Source: Rubrivivax gelatinosus
GTDB lineage: Bacteria > Pseudomonadota > Gammaproteobacteria > Burkholderiales > Burkholderiaceae_C
Assembly: GCF_004340905.1 (NCBI RefSeq)
Contig: NZ_SLXD01000013.1
Location: 124,001-188,000, forward strand
Length of the DNA: 64,000 nt
Direction: 5' to 3'
Every line of letters begins with the position of its first letter. Within the stretch, counting starts at the first letter, position 1. The notes below the pieces were generated by a model. It saw only the letters and a program-made list of their open reading frames with translations, made no database searches and was not told the DNA's origin. This document shows, piece after piece, positions 16,731 to 25,990 of the stretch. The position numbers and the translations under genes are program-made.

Positions 16731-18272
16731 ATGCGCGTCAACCTGCCCGTCACGCAGAAGGAATACGACTACCCGGCCGATGCGTTGATCGTTTCGACGA
16801 CCGACCCCCAGGGCCGCATCACGCACTGCAACAGCACGTTCGTCGAAGTCAGCGGCTACGCCTACGACGAGCTGATGGGCCAGCCGCACAACCTGATCCG
16901 CCACCCCGACGTGCCGCCCGAGGCTTTCAAGGACCTCTGGCAGACGATAGGCCGCGGCCGGCCCTGGACCGGCATCGTCAAGAACCGGCGCCGCAACGGC
17001 GACCATTACTGGGTGCGCGCCAACGTCACGCCGGTGATGCACGACGGCAAGCCGGTGGCCTATCTCTCGGTGCGGCTGAAGCCCACGCGCGAGGAGGTCC
17101 TGGCCGCCGAGGCTCTGTACGCGAAGATCGCCGCAGAACGCGAGTCCGGCCGGCCCACCTTCCGTCTGCACGCCGGGCGCGTGCGCCACGTCGGCTGGCG
17201 CGACCTGCCCGGGCGTGTGCACCGCATGCCGCTGGCCACGCGCCTGGCGACGGTGATGACGGCCCAGCTCGCGCTGACGCTGGGCGTGGCCGCGGTCGCG
17301 CCGCTGCCGGCGGCGGTGGCCGTCGGCCTGGCGGCCGTCGCCGTTGCAGCCTATGGCTTTCGCCGCCACATCCAGCACCCTCTCGACCAGGCCGAGCGCT
17401 TCGCCCAGGAACTGGCCGGCTGCGACCTGACGACCTCGATCGAGCACGCGCACCCGCACCCGCTGAGCGGGCTGACACGCGCGCTGATGCAGATCCAGCT
17501 CAACCTGCGCGCAGCGATCAGCGACGCGCGCCAGGAGGTCGCCGGCACCGCCGGCGCCACCGCGGGCATCGCGCGGGGCAGCGAGGACCTATCCCGGCGC
17601 ACCGAGTCCCAGCACGACGCGCTGCAGAAGACGGCGGCGTCGATGGCGCAGATCGCCGGCACCGTGCGCCAGGCGGCGGCCACCGCCGGCGAGGTGCTGC
17701 GCCAGAGCGAGCAGACGGCCACCGTCGCGACTGACGGCGGCCAGGCCATGGAGCGTGTCGGCGCCACGATGCAGGCGGTCGAGCAGTCGTCGCGCAAGGT
17801 GTCCGAGATCGTCCAGATCATCGAGGGCATCGCCTTCCAGACCAACCTGCTGGCGCTCAACGCCGCGGTCGAGGCCGCGCGTGCCGGCGAACAGGGCCGC
17901 GGCTTTGCCGTCGTCGCCGCCGAAGTGCGGGCGCTGGCCCAGCGCAGCGCCAAGGCGGCGCAGGACGTGCGCGGGCTCATCATGGCGTCCGTCGAGCAGG
18001 TGGCCGACGGCGCACGCCAGATGGGCGAGGCCAACGACACCATCGGCCGCACCGTCGGCGAGGTGCAGCGCGTGGGCGAGATGATCCAGCAGATCACGCG
18101 CGCCGCCGAGGAGCAGTCGCTGGGCATCGAGCAGGTCAACGGCGCGGTCAGCGAACTCGGCCGCATGACCGAGGAGAACGCCGAACTCGTGCAGCAGACG
18201 GCCAGCGCGGTGCAGGCGCTGTACCAGCGCACCGAGACGCTGAAGCGCTCGGTGCAGTTGTTCCGGCTGTAG
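16731..18272 (+). CDS. aer: Aer-like PAS-containing methyl-accepting chemotaxis protein
   Basis: This 513-residue chemoreceptor has an N-terminal PAS domain that follows E. coli Aer closely: STTDPQGRITHCNSTFVEVSGY, GQPHNLIRHPDVPPEAF, GIVKNRRRNGDHYWVRAN. A hydrophobic hairpin follows (about residues 175-210), then a HAMP-like linker and the signalling domain with the hairpin tip FQTNLLALNAAVEAARAGEQ. In Aer the PAS domain binds FAD and reports redox state, giving energy taxis. FAD binding here is inferred from the similarity. The gene stands alone, without che genes nearby. Confidence 0.92.
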   Translation: MRVNLPVTQKEYDYPADALIVSTTDPQGRITHCNSTFVEVSGYAYDELMGQPHNLIRHPDVPPEAFKDLWQTIGRGRPWTGIVKNRRRNGDHYWVRANVTPVMHDGKPVAYLSVRLKPTREEVLAAEALYAKIAAERESGRPTFRLHAGRVRHVGWRDLPGRVHRMPLATRLATVMTAQLALTLGVAAVAPLPAAVAVGLAAVAVAAYGFRRHIQHPLDQAERFAQELAGCDLTTSIEHAHPHPLSGLTRALMQIQLNLRAAISDARQEVAGTAGATAGIARGSEDLSRRTESQHDALQKTAASMAQIAGTVRQAAATAGEVLRQSEQTATVATDGGQAMERVGATMQAVEQSSRKVSEIVQIIEGIAFQTNLLALNAAVEAARAGEQGRGFAVVAAEVRALAQRSAKAAQDVRGLIMASVEQVADGARQMGEANDTIGRTVGEVQRVGEMIQQITRAAEEQSLGIEQVNGAVSELGRMTEENAELVQQTASAVQALYQRTETLKRSVQLFRL

Positions 18273-18379
18273 CCGAGGCGGCGCTATCGCCGCCTTCGAG
18301 ACGATCAACTGGCCCGCGGCCGCCGCGGCCCGTACGCTGAAGCCATCTCCGGAGTTCCGGACCCGGCAAGGAGTACGAG

Positions 18380-18475
18380 ATGAACACGATGAAGCGGCTG
18401 CGCAAGGGCCTGGGCGGTGCGATCGTCGCCTTCGGATTGGCCGTGCTGGCCAGCGGGCGCTGGCCGATCGCCTGA
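18380..18475 (+). CDS. Very small membrane ORF (31 aa), function unknown
   Basis: The ORF reads MNTMKRLRKGLGG followed by AIVAFGLAVLASGRWPIA. AAGGAG sits 6 nt before the ATG, one of the clearest ribosome-binding sites in the window. Its form is a basic N-terminus plus one hydrophobic segment of about 12 residues. It lies between aer and dps on the same strand, 92 bp before dps. No family is recognised. It could be a small membrane peptide or a leader; the tail RWPIA is unusual for a signal peptide. Confidence 0.5.
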   Translation: MNTMKRLRKGLGGAIVAFGLAVLASGRWPIA

Positions 18476-18566
18476 GAGTTCCCGAGTGTTGACCGGGCCG
18501 AATCCGCGCCGTCACGCGGCTTCGGTAGAGTCCGCAGGGACACCGTACCCCTTCAGGAGAGAGCGA

Positions 18567-19070
18567 ATGGCGAAGAAGAAAGCCTCCGGCGGCGCGCCGG
18601 CAATCAACATCGGCATCAACGACAAGGACCGCGGCGCGATCGCCGGCGGCCTGAGCAAGCTGCTGGCCGACACGTACACGCTGTACCTGACCACGCACAA
18701 CTTCCACTGGAACGTCACGGGGCCGATGTTCAACACGCTCCACACGATGTTCATGACCCAGTACACGGAGCTGTGGAACGCGGTCGACCCGATCGCCGAG
18801 CGCATCCGCTCGCTGGGCCATCCCGCGCCGGGCTCGTACGCCCAGTTCGGCGCCCTGGCCACGGTGCCCGACGCGCCGACCACGCCGCCCAAGGCGCTGG
18901 AGATGGTCAAGATCCTCGTCGAAGGCCACGAAGCCGTGGCGCGCACCGCGCGCAGCATCTTCCCGCTGGCCGACGCCGCCGGCGACGAGCCGACCGCCGA
19001 CCTGCTGACGCAGCGCCTGACGGTGCACGAGCAGACCGCCTGGATGCTGCGCTCGCTGCTCGAGGAGTAA
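18567..19070 (+). CDS. dps: Dps family DNA-binding ferritin-like protein
   Basis: This 167-residue four-helix protein has the conserved ferroxidase ligands of Dps: H47 (THNFHWNVTG), H59 (LHTMF), D74 and E78 (DPIAERIRSLG). The lysine-rich N-terminus MAKKKASGG is the likely DNA-binding tail. Dps dodecamers store iron, consume peroxide and coat DNA in stress. CAGGAGAGAG precedes ATG 18567. It probably responds to OxyR, encoded upstream; that regulation is inferred. Confidence 0.95.
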   Translation: MAKKKASGGAPAINIGINDKDRGAIAGGLSKLLADTYTLYLTTHNFHWNVTGPMFNTLHTMFMTQYTELWNAVDPIAERIRSLGHPAPGSYAQFGALATVPDAPTTPPKALEMVKILVEGHEAVARTARSIFPLADAAGDEPTADLLTQRLTVHEQTAWMLRSLLEE

Positions 19071-19137
19071 GCCGCCGGCCCTGCGCTTGGCGTGCAAGGC
19101 CCCTGCGGGCCGCGGCCGCCGGGCAGCCGGCTCGCTC

Positions 19138-19355
19138 CATGTCCCCCGGCCGGGCTGCGCCCGGCCTCCTCCTTTACTTGCGCTTGCGCGATCCGGCCGC
19201 CCGACGTCCGCGGCTGCCACCCGTGGTGGTGCGCGTGCAGCGAGCGGTGCCGGAGACGGTCGGCAGGGCGTGTCCTGGAGCGAAGTAAAGGAGGAGGGCC
19301 GGCATGGCCGGCCCGGGGGACATGAGCGCAAGGGCACGCCCTGGCGGCCGTCTCC
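19138..19355. repeat. Nested inverted-repeat element upstream of prfC
   Basis: The 328-bp gap between dps and prfC has no credible gene but contains two 42-nt inverted arms, 19138-19179 and 19283-19324. They share AAGTAAAGGAGGAGG (15 nt) and CGGGGGACATG exactly, while the central 16 nt differ, each forming its own GC hairpin. The right arm is also the centre of a second imperfect palindrome, with 19252-19276 mirrored at about 19330-19355. The exact ends alongside changed hairpin loops indicate a structured repeat family rather than chance GC richness. Confidence 0.75.
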
Positions 19356-19398
19356 ACCTCGCCGACGATAATTCGCGGTTCGCCCGAAAGCCCTGCCC

Positions 19399-21039
<1,641 letters not shown>

Positions 21040-21049
21040 ACGCCGGGCG

Positions 21050-21886
21050 CTAGCTTCGGCCGCAATCGCCGGCCTCCGGCGGCAGGCCGTCATCGTCGCC
21101 CCGCCGGCCGGCCAGCATCGCCCGGGTGCGTGCGCCGGCCTCGGCCGTCAGCGCCGGGATCAGCGCCGCTTCGGGCAGGTGCTCGCGATAGCGGCGCGGC
21201 AGGTGCTGGTCGAGCGCACGCGTATTCAGCCGCGCCGGGTTGAAGGTGCTGGCGTAGTAGGTGAGCCAGAGTGACTCGCCGTCGTCGGCGCCGGGCGCGT
21301 CGTCACGGCGCGCGCCGGGGCCGAAGGCGAGATGCTCGCCGTCCCAGCGCGCGCTGCGCCGCGGTGTCAGCAGGCACCAGCGCAGGTTGGCGAAGCGGCG
21401 CACGAAGAACGGCGCGACGGCGTCGACGACGTGGTGCGCGGGCTCGTACCAGGCCGTCTGCCAGGGCCGGCCGTCGGCATCGGCGGCGCTGCGAAAGCGC
21501 ACGAAGGCTTGCATGTGGTGCTGCTCGCGGCGCACGGCCTGGGCCATCGCGGCGGCGTGGTGGCGGTCGGCGTCCAGCGGGTCGCGGCGCAGCGCCGGCT
21601 CGCGCTGCAGCCGCCACAGCAGCCGGTACAGCAGCGTGAAACGCGCCGGATCGGCGTGCTGCACGACAAGTTCGGCCAGCGCGACGAAGGCCGCCGGCAC
21701 GGCCAAGGACGGTGCGACGGCCGGCGCGAACCCGGGCGCCGGCTCGGCGGCGAAGAGATCGGCGTCGGCGCCGCCGGCGACCTGCCAGCTCACCGCGTCG
21801 GGCGGCGTGCCGGCGGCCAGCAGCCGGCGGGCGGCAGCGCGAAAGCCGTCGAAGTCGGCGTCGTGTGCGAGCTCGATGCGCGTCAT
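21050..21886 (-). CDS. DUF4130-type DNA metabolism protein (TIGR03915-like), lacking a UDG domain
   Basis: This 278-residue protein matches the family found next to a radical SAM DNA-repair protein. Recognisable features are DADFDGFRAAARRLL at the start, the histidine-rich ADRHHAAAMAQAVRREQHHMQAFVRF, WYEPAHHVVDAVAPFFVRRFANLRWCLLTPRR and YYASTFNPARLNTRALDQHLPRRY. In many bacteria this domain is fused to a uracil-DNA-glycosylase-fold (UdgX-like) domain; here the protein stops before any such domain. Its start overlaps the radical SAM stop by 4 bp (ATGA), so the two are translationally coupled. The biochemical role of the family is unknown. Confidence 0.8.
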   Translation of the reverse strand: MTRIELAHDADFDGFRAAARRLLAAGTPPDAVSWQVAGGADADLFAAEPAPGFAPAVAPSLAVPAAFVALAELVVQHADPARFTLLYRLLWRLQREPALRRDPLDADRHHAAAMAQAVRREQHHMQAFVRFRSAADADGRPWQTAWYEPAHHVVDAVAPFFVRRFANLRWCLLTPRRSARWDGEHLAFGPGARRDDAPGADDGESLWLTYYASTFNPARLNTRALDQHLPRRYREHLPEAALIPALTAEAGARTRAMLAGRRGDDDGLPPEAGDCGRS

Positions 21887-23145
21887 GCCGGCGTGGTGTC
21901 GAACAGCCCGAGCTGCTGGGCCGGCCGCAGCGCCGTCGCGGCGTCCAGCGCCTTGCCGGGCCGGTGGTCGGCGAGCACGACGAAGGGCAGGGCCTTGGCC
22001 AGCGGCACGCGCAGCGCCTTCAGGTCGGCGTGGCGCAGGCGGCGGCCCTGGCGCGCCACCAGAAGGCGCTCGACGGTGCGCACGCCCAGCCCGGGCACGC
22101 GCAGCAGCAGTTCACGCGGCGCGGTGTTCAGGTCGACCGGGAAACGCTCGCGGTGCGCCAGCGCCCAGGCCAGCTTGGGGTCGTGCTCCAGCACCAGCAT
22201 ACCGTCGGCGCCGGTGACGATCTCGTCGTGGCCGAAGCCGTAGAAACGCATCAGCCAATCGGCCTGGTAGAGCCGGTGCTCGCGCACCAGCGGCGGCGCC
22301 ACCGGCGGCAGGGAGCGCGCGGCGTCGGGGATCGGGCTGAAGGCCGAGTAGTAGACGCGGCGCAGGCGGACCTCGCGGTACAGCGCGGCAGCGGTGCCGA
22401 TGATCGTGCGGTCGTCGCTGGCGTCGGCGCCGACGATCATCTGCGTGCTCTGGCCGCCGGGAGCGAAGCGTGGCGGCGCCGCCCGCCGCGCCGGGGCGCC
22501 GGGCAACGAGACCGGGGCGCGTTCGCGTGCGGCCTCCCGGGCCGCCTCGATGCGCTGGTGCAGCCGGCCCATCGCGCCGCGGATCGCCAGCGCGTCCTTC
22601 TGCGGCGCCAGCGTCGCCAGGCCCTGCGCCGTCGGCAGCTCGACGTTCAGGCTCAGCCGGTCGGCGTGGCGGCCGGCGGCGGCCAGCAGCTCGGGGCTGG
22701 CGTCGGGGATGGCCTTGAGGTGGATGTAGCCGCGGAAGTCGTGGTCCTCGCGCAGCCGGCGCGCCACCTCGACGAGCTGCTCCATCGTGTGGTCGGGGCT
22801 GCGCACGATGCCCGAGCTGAGGAACAGGCCCTCGATGCAGTTGCGGCGGTAGAAGTCCAGCGTCAGCGCGACGATCTCGTCGATGCGAAAACGCGCGCGA
22901 GGCACGTTGCTGCTGACGCGGTTGACGCAATAGAGGCAGTCGTAGACGCAGTAGTTGGTCAGCAGCAGCTTCAGCAGCGACACGCAGCGGCCGTCGGGCG
23001 TGTAGCTGTGGCAGATGCCCATAGTCGCGGTCGAGCCGATGCCGCGCCCGCCGCGCGAGTCGCGCGGGGCGCTGCCGCTGCTGGCGCAGGACGCGTCGTA
23101 CTTGGCGGCGTCGGCCAGGATCGCGAGCTTCTTGGACAACTCCAT
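21883..23145 (-). CDS. Putative DNA modification/repair radical SAM protein (TIGR03916-like)
   Basis: This 420-residue radical SAM enzyme has the 4Fe-4S motif C66-x3-C70-x2-C73 in TNYCVYDCLYC, the family N-terminus MELSKKLAILADAAKYDASC, and a C-terminal helix-hairpin-helix DNA-binding segment (LNTAPRELLLRVPGLGVRTVERL, residues about 335-358). The family is predicted to act on DNA and co-occurs with DUF4130/UDG partners; the reaction is unknown. A perfect LexA box begins 3 bp upstream of the start codon, so the gene and its partner are probably SOS-induced. There is no room for a normal Shine-Dalgarno, so the mRNA may be leaderless or nearly so. Confidence 0.88.
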   Translation of the reverse strand: MELSKKLAILADAAKYDASCASSGSAPRDSRGGRGIGSTATMGICHSYTPDGRCVSLLKLLLTNYCVYDCLYCVNRVSSNVPRARFRIDEIVALTLDFYRRNCIEGLFLSSGIVRSPDHTMEQLVEVARRLREDHDFRGYIHLKAIPDASPELLAAAGRHADRLSLNVELPTAQGLATLAPQKDALAIRGAMGRLHQRIEAAREAARERAPVSLPGAPARRAAPPRFAPGGQSTQMIVGADASDDRTIIGTAAALYREVRLRRVYYSAFSPIPDAARSLPPVAPPLVREHRLYQADWLMRFYGFGHDEIVTGADGMLVLEHDPKLAWALAHRERFPVDLNTAPRELLLRVPGLGVRTVERLLVARQGRRLRHADLKALRVPLAKALPFVVLADHRPGKALDAATALRPAQQLGLFDTTPA

Positions 23146-23147
23146 GA

Positions 23148-23163
23148 CTGTATGAATATACAG
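23148..23163 (-). promoter_or_regulatory. LexA (SOS) box
   Basis: On the reverse strand the sequence is CTGTATATTCATACAG, a perfect CTGT-N8-ACAG proteobacterial LexA operator with an AT-rich centre in otherwise very GC-rich DNA. It directly abuts the start of the radical SAM gene (ATG at 23145). Binding here would block transcription initiation for that gene and the coupled DUF4130 gene. It is 190 bp from the divergent ubiA start and is unlikely to serve it. Confidence 0.88.
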
Positions 23164-23170
23164 TACCCCC

Positions 23171-23277
23171 GGCCGCCTGGCGGCCGCCCCGCGAGGGGGC
23201 TACCGACGCCGACCGGGAGACCCGGATCGGCGTCGGCGCGCATGCCATCGCCGCTCCCCTGACCGCCTTCGGCGGTC
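23171..23277. repeat. Cluster of strong hairpins between the SOS unit and ubiA
   Basis: At least three near-perfect dyads lie in about 110 bp: GGCCGCC-T-GGCGGCC (23171-23185); a 15-bp stem with AGA loop and one bulged A (23203-23236, arms CCGACGCCGA and TCGGCGTCGG with inner CCGGG/CCCGG); and GACCGCC-TTC-GGCGGTC (23261-23277). A CCCC-GCGA-GGGG motif sits between the first two. This fits a REP-like intergenic element. The promoter of the SOS unit must lie within or beside it. Confidence 0.6.
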
Positions 23278-23354
23278 TGTCCCCAGGGTTGCGCTGGCGA
23301 GCCGTCCCCATCGCCGTCGCGGGCAGGCACGCGGCTCGCCGGATAATCGCCGCC

Positions 23355-24239
23355 GTGATCGCCGCGCGCCGCTTCAATCTCTACCTGGACCTGATCCGCT
23401 GGGACCGCCCGGCCGGCTGGCTGCTGCTGCTGTGGCCGACGCTGGCCGCGCTGTGGATCGCCGCCGACGGCTTCCCCGGTCTGCACCTGATCGCCGTCTT
23501 CACGCTGGGCACGGTGCTGATGCGCAGCGCCGGCTGCTGCATCAACGACGTCGCCGACCGCGAGTTCGACCGCCACGTCAAGCGCACCGCGCAGCGCCCG
23601 ATCACCAGCGGCGCGCTCGGCGTGCCCGACGCGCTGGGCGTCGGCGCGGCGCTGGCCTTCGTCTCGTTCCTGCTGGTGCTGACGACCAACCCGCCGACGA
23701 TCCTGCTGTCCTTCTTCGGCCTGGCGGTGACGCTGGTCTACCCCTACGCCAAACGTTTCGTCTCGATGCCGCAGGCGGTGCTGGGCGTGGCCTTCAGCTT
23801 CGGCATCCCGATGGCCTTCGCCGCCGCGCAGGGCGGCCAGGAGTGGACCTTCGGCGCCGTGCCGCCGCAGGCCTGGTGGCTGCTGGTCGGCAACCTGTTC
23901 TGGGTGCTGGCCTACGACACCGAGTACGCGATGGTCGACCGCGACGACGACCTGAGGATCGGCATCAAGACCTCGGCGATCACGCTCGGCCGCTTCGACG
24001 TCGCCGGCATCATGGCCTTCTATGGCCTGTTCCTCGCGATCTGGGCCGTCGTCGGCGTGTCGCTCGGCCTGGGCGGGTGGTTCCTGCTCGGCATCGCCGC
24101 GGCCGCGGCCCAGGCGCTATGGCACTGGTCGCTGATCCGCGAGCGCGGCCGCGAAGGCTGCTTCCGCGCTTTCCGCGTCAACCACTGGGTGGGCTTGGCG
24201 GTGTTCGCCGGGGTCGTCGTCGACCTGGCGATGCGCTGA
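23355..24239 (+). CDS. ubiA: 4-hydroxybenzoate polyprenyltransferase UbiA
   Basis: This polytopic membrane prenyltransferase of about 294 residues has the two Asp-rich Mg/prenyl-diphosphate motifs NDVADREFD (64-72) and DTEYAMVDRDDD (188-199), followed by RIGIKTSAITLG. It attaches the polyprenyl tail to 4-hydroxybenzoate in ubiquinone synthesis. GTG 23355 is chosen as start because the conserved sequence begins at IAARRFNLYLDLIRWDRP; the frame continues upstream but through hairpin repeats. Confidence 0.95.
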   Translation: MIAARRFNLYLDLIRWDRPAGWLLLLWPTLAALWIAADGFPGLHLIAVFTLGTVLMRSAGCCINDVADREFDRHVKRTAQRPITSGALGVPDALGVGAALAFVSFLLVLTTNPPTILLSFFGLAVTLVYPYAKRFVSMPQAVLGVAFSFGIPMAFAAAQGGQEWTFGAVPPQAWWLLVGNLFWVLAYDTEYAMVDRDDDLRIGIKTSAITLGRFDVAGIMAFYGLFLAIWAVVGVSLGLGGWFLLGIAAAAAQALWHWSLIRERGREGCFRAFRVNHWVGLAVFAGVVVDLAMR

Positions 24240-24251
24240 AGCGCGCCGGCT

Positions 24252-24848
24252 TCAGACCAGGCGCGCCGAGCGCACGATCGCTTCGACCTCGGGCAGACCG
24301 CGCGGGAAGAAGCCCAGGCGCGGCGCCGCGAAGGCCAGCGCGAACAGCTCGCCGTTCTTCACCGCGAACCAGGCGACCCCGCGCACGACCACCTCGTCGC
24401 CCTTGCGCACGCTGGTGTACTCAAAGCGCACGCCGGGCTGTCCGGCGAAGCTCGCCGGCTCCATCTTGTCCAGCGTGAAGCTCGAGCCGTCGCGCGAGAC
24501 CATCGACTCGAACAGCCCGACGATGTCCTGGGGTGCCATGCCGGCGGTGTAGGCCAGCGGCTTGGCGCCGTCCTTGTCACGCGGCGTCGGTGCCAGCAGG
24601 TCGCCGCCCTTGAGGCCGACGTAGAAGCGCAGCGTGTCCAGCGCGAAACCGTCGCGGGTCCAGAGCGGGTGCTGGTTGCCCTCGGCGGAGCTGTCGAAGC
24701 GGTTCCAGGCTCTGCCCGCCGTCACGGCGAGGCGGTTCCTGATCACGGTCTCGCCGGGCGCCACCTCGACGAATGACGGGCCCGCGCAGCCGGCCAGCAG
24801 CGCGCCGAGCGCGAGGATCGCGCCTCGGCGCGTGGCGATGGGGGTCAT
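24252..24848 (-). CDS. Hypothetical lipoprotein (198 aa), last gene of a three-gene envelope operon
   Basis: The signal peptide ends in the lipobox LLAGC. The rest is a soluble domain (VIRNRLAVTAGRAWNRFDSS, FYVGLKGGDLL, GLFESMVSRDGSSF, VRFEYTSVRKGDEVVVRGVAWFA) without a family I can name. It overlaps the M48 peptidase gene by 4 bp, so the two are translationally coupled and may share a role at the envelope. Confidence 0.8.
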   Translation of the reverse strand: MTPIATRRGAILALGALLAGCAGPSFVEVAPGETVIRNRLAVTAGRAWNRFDSSAEGNQHPLWTRDGFALDTLRFYVGLKGGDLLAPTPRDKDGAKPLAYTAGMAPQDIVGLFESMVSRDGSSFTLDKMEPASFAGQPGVRFEYTSVRKGDEVVVRGVAWFAVKNGELFALAFAAPRLGFFPRGLPEVEAIVRSARLV

Positions 24849-25990
24849 GACGGGAGTTCCTCCAGTGTCTGTCGGATGAAGGCGGCGTCGGGCGCCTCGG
24901 GTGCACGTTCCAGGTAACGCTGCAGCGCCTGGCGCGCGGCGTCGTGGCGTTCCTGCGCACGATGCAGCGTGCCGAGCGACCGATGCGCGATGGCCGGCTC
25001 GCGACCGCTGCGCACCGACTGCTCGAGATCCGCCAGCGCCAGGTCGAGGTCGCCGTCGCGGTTGCGCAGGCGGCGCGCTTCGCCGCGGAAGTACAGCAGT
25101 TCGGGGTCTCCCGGCTCGCTCGCCAGGCGGCGGTCGAGCAGCACGATCGACTCCTCGAAGCGCCGGCGCCGCAGTTCGTCCTCGAGCAACGAGAAGCGCC
25201 AGGGTGCGATCAGCGCGCGGAACTCGGCCTCCCGCGTTTCGCCGCGGGCGTCCTGCAGCGTCAGCGCCTGCAGATCGGCCCGGCGCTCGTCGTTGGCCGG
25301 GTGGGTGGCGAACAGCGCGTTCTGGGCCGGATCCTCGACGCCGGCGGCCTTCAATTCGGCCAGCAGGTTGCCCCAGATCTTCGACGCCTCGCCGGTCTCG
25401 TAACCGGCGCGGCGCATCAGCTCGACGCCGATGCGGTCGGCCTCGCGCTCGTGTTCGCGCGAGAACGCGAAAGCCCCGCCGACGGCAGCCAGCGCCCCGA
25501 CGGCGCCGACGAGGCCGAAGACCGACAGAAAGGTGCCGAGCGCGCTGCGCGACTTGGCATCACGCAGCCGGGCCACGGAGTGGCGTTCGAGGTAGTGGCC
25601 GATCTCGTGTCCCAGCACGGCGGCCAGCTGGGCCTCGTTGTCCACGCGCAGCAGCAGACCGCTCCAGATCTGCATCATCCCGTTGGGCGCCATGCTGGCG
25701 TTGAACATCGGCACGCGCAGCGCGTAGACGCGCATGTCCGCCGCGTGCTCGCCCGCGAGCCGGCCGACGACGCCCTCCAGGTAGGTCTGCAGTCCGGCGT
25801 CGCGCAAGCGCAGCGGACTGCGGCGCACGCGCGTCTCCTCGCGGTCCAGCAGCGCCCACAGGCCGCCTTCGTCGGACGCCGGGTCGGGGCGTCCCAGCCG
25901 GGTGGGCAGCATCCAGTCGGCCGCCGACGCGGCGCCGGACAGCAGCAAGCAGTGGGCGCAACCCCACTTCAGCCAGGCGCGGCGCTTCAT
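24845..25990 (-). CDS. M48-family periplasmic zinc metalloprotease with helical repeats
   Basis: This 381-residue protein has a cleavable signal (MKRRAWLKWGCAHCLLLSGA), the M48 zinc motif HEIGH (128-132) and the third-ligand segment REHEREADRIG (E183), then a C-terminal TPR-like region (residues about 275-375). The layout resembles BepA/LoiP-type proteases that monitor outer-membrane protein assembly. It overlaps both neighbours by 4 bp and is the middle gene of the operon. Confidence 0.88.
   Translation of the reverse strand: MKRRAWLKWGCAHCLLLSGAASAADWMLPTRLGRPDPASDEGGLWALLDREETRVRRSPLRLRDAGLQTYLEGVVGRLAGEHAADMRVYALRVPMFNASMAPNGMMQIWSGLLLRVDNEAQLAAVLGHEIGHYLERHSVARLRDAKSRSALGTFLSVFGLVGAVGALAAVGGAFAFSREHEREADRIGVELMRRAGYETGEASKIWGNLLAELKAAGVEDPAQNALFATHPANDERRADLQALTLQDARGETREAEFRALIAPWRFSLLEDELRRRRFEESIVLLDRRLASEPGDPELLYFRGEARRLRNRDGDLDLALADLEQSVRSGREPAIAHRSLGTLHRAQERHDAARQALQRYLERAPEAPDAAFIRQTLEELPS

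Noticed and set aside
18512..19357. A leftward frame of about 281 codons antisense to dps and the prfC upstream repeat
   Set aside because: It runs through an inverted repeat and shows no motifs; its composition follows GC bias.
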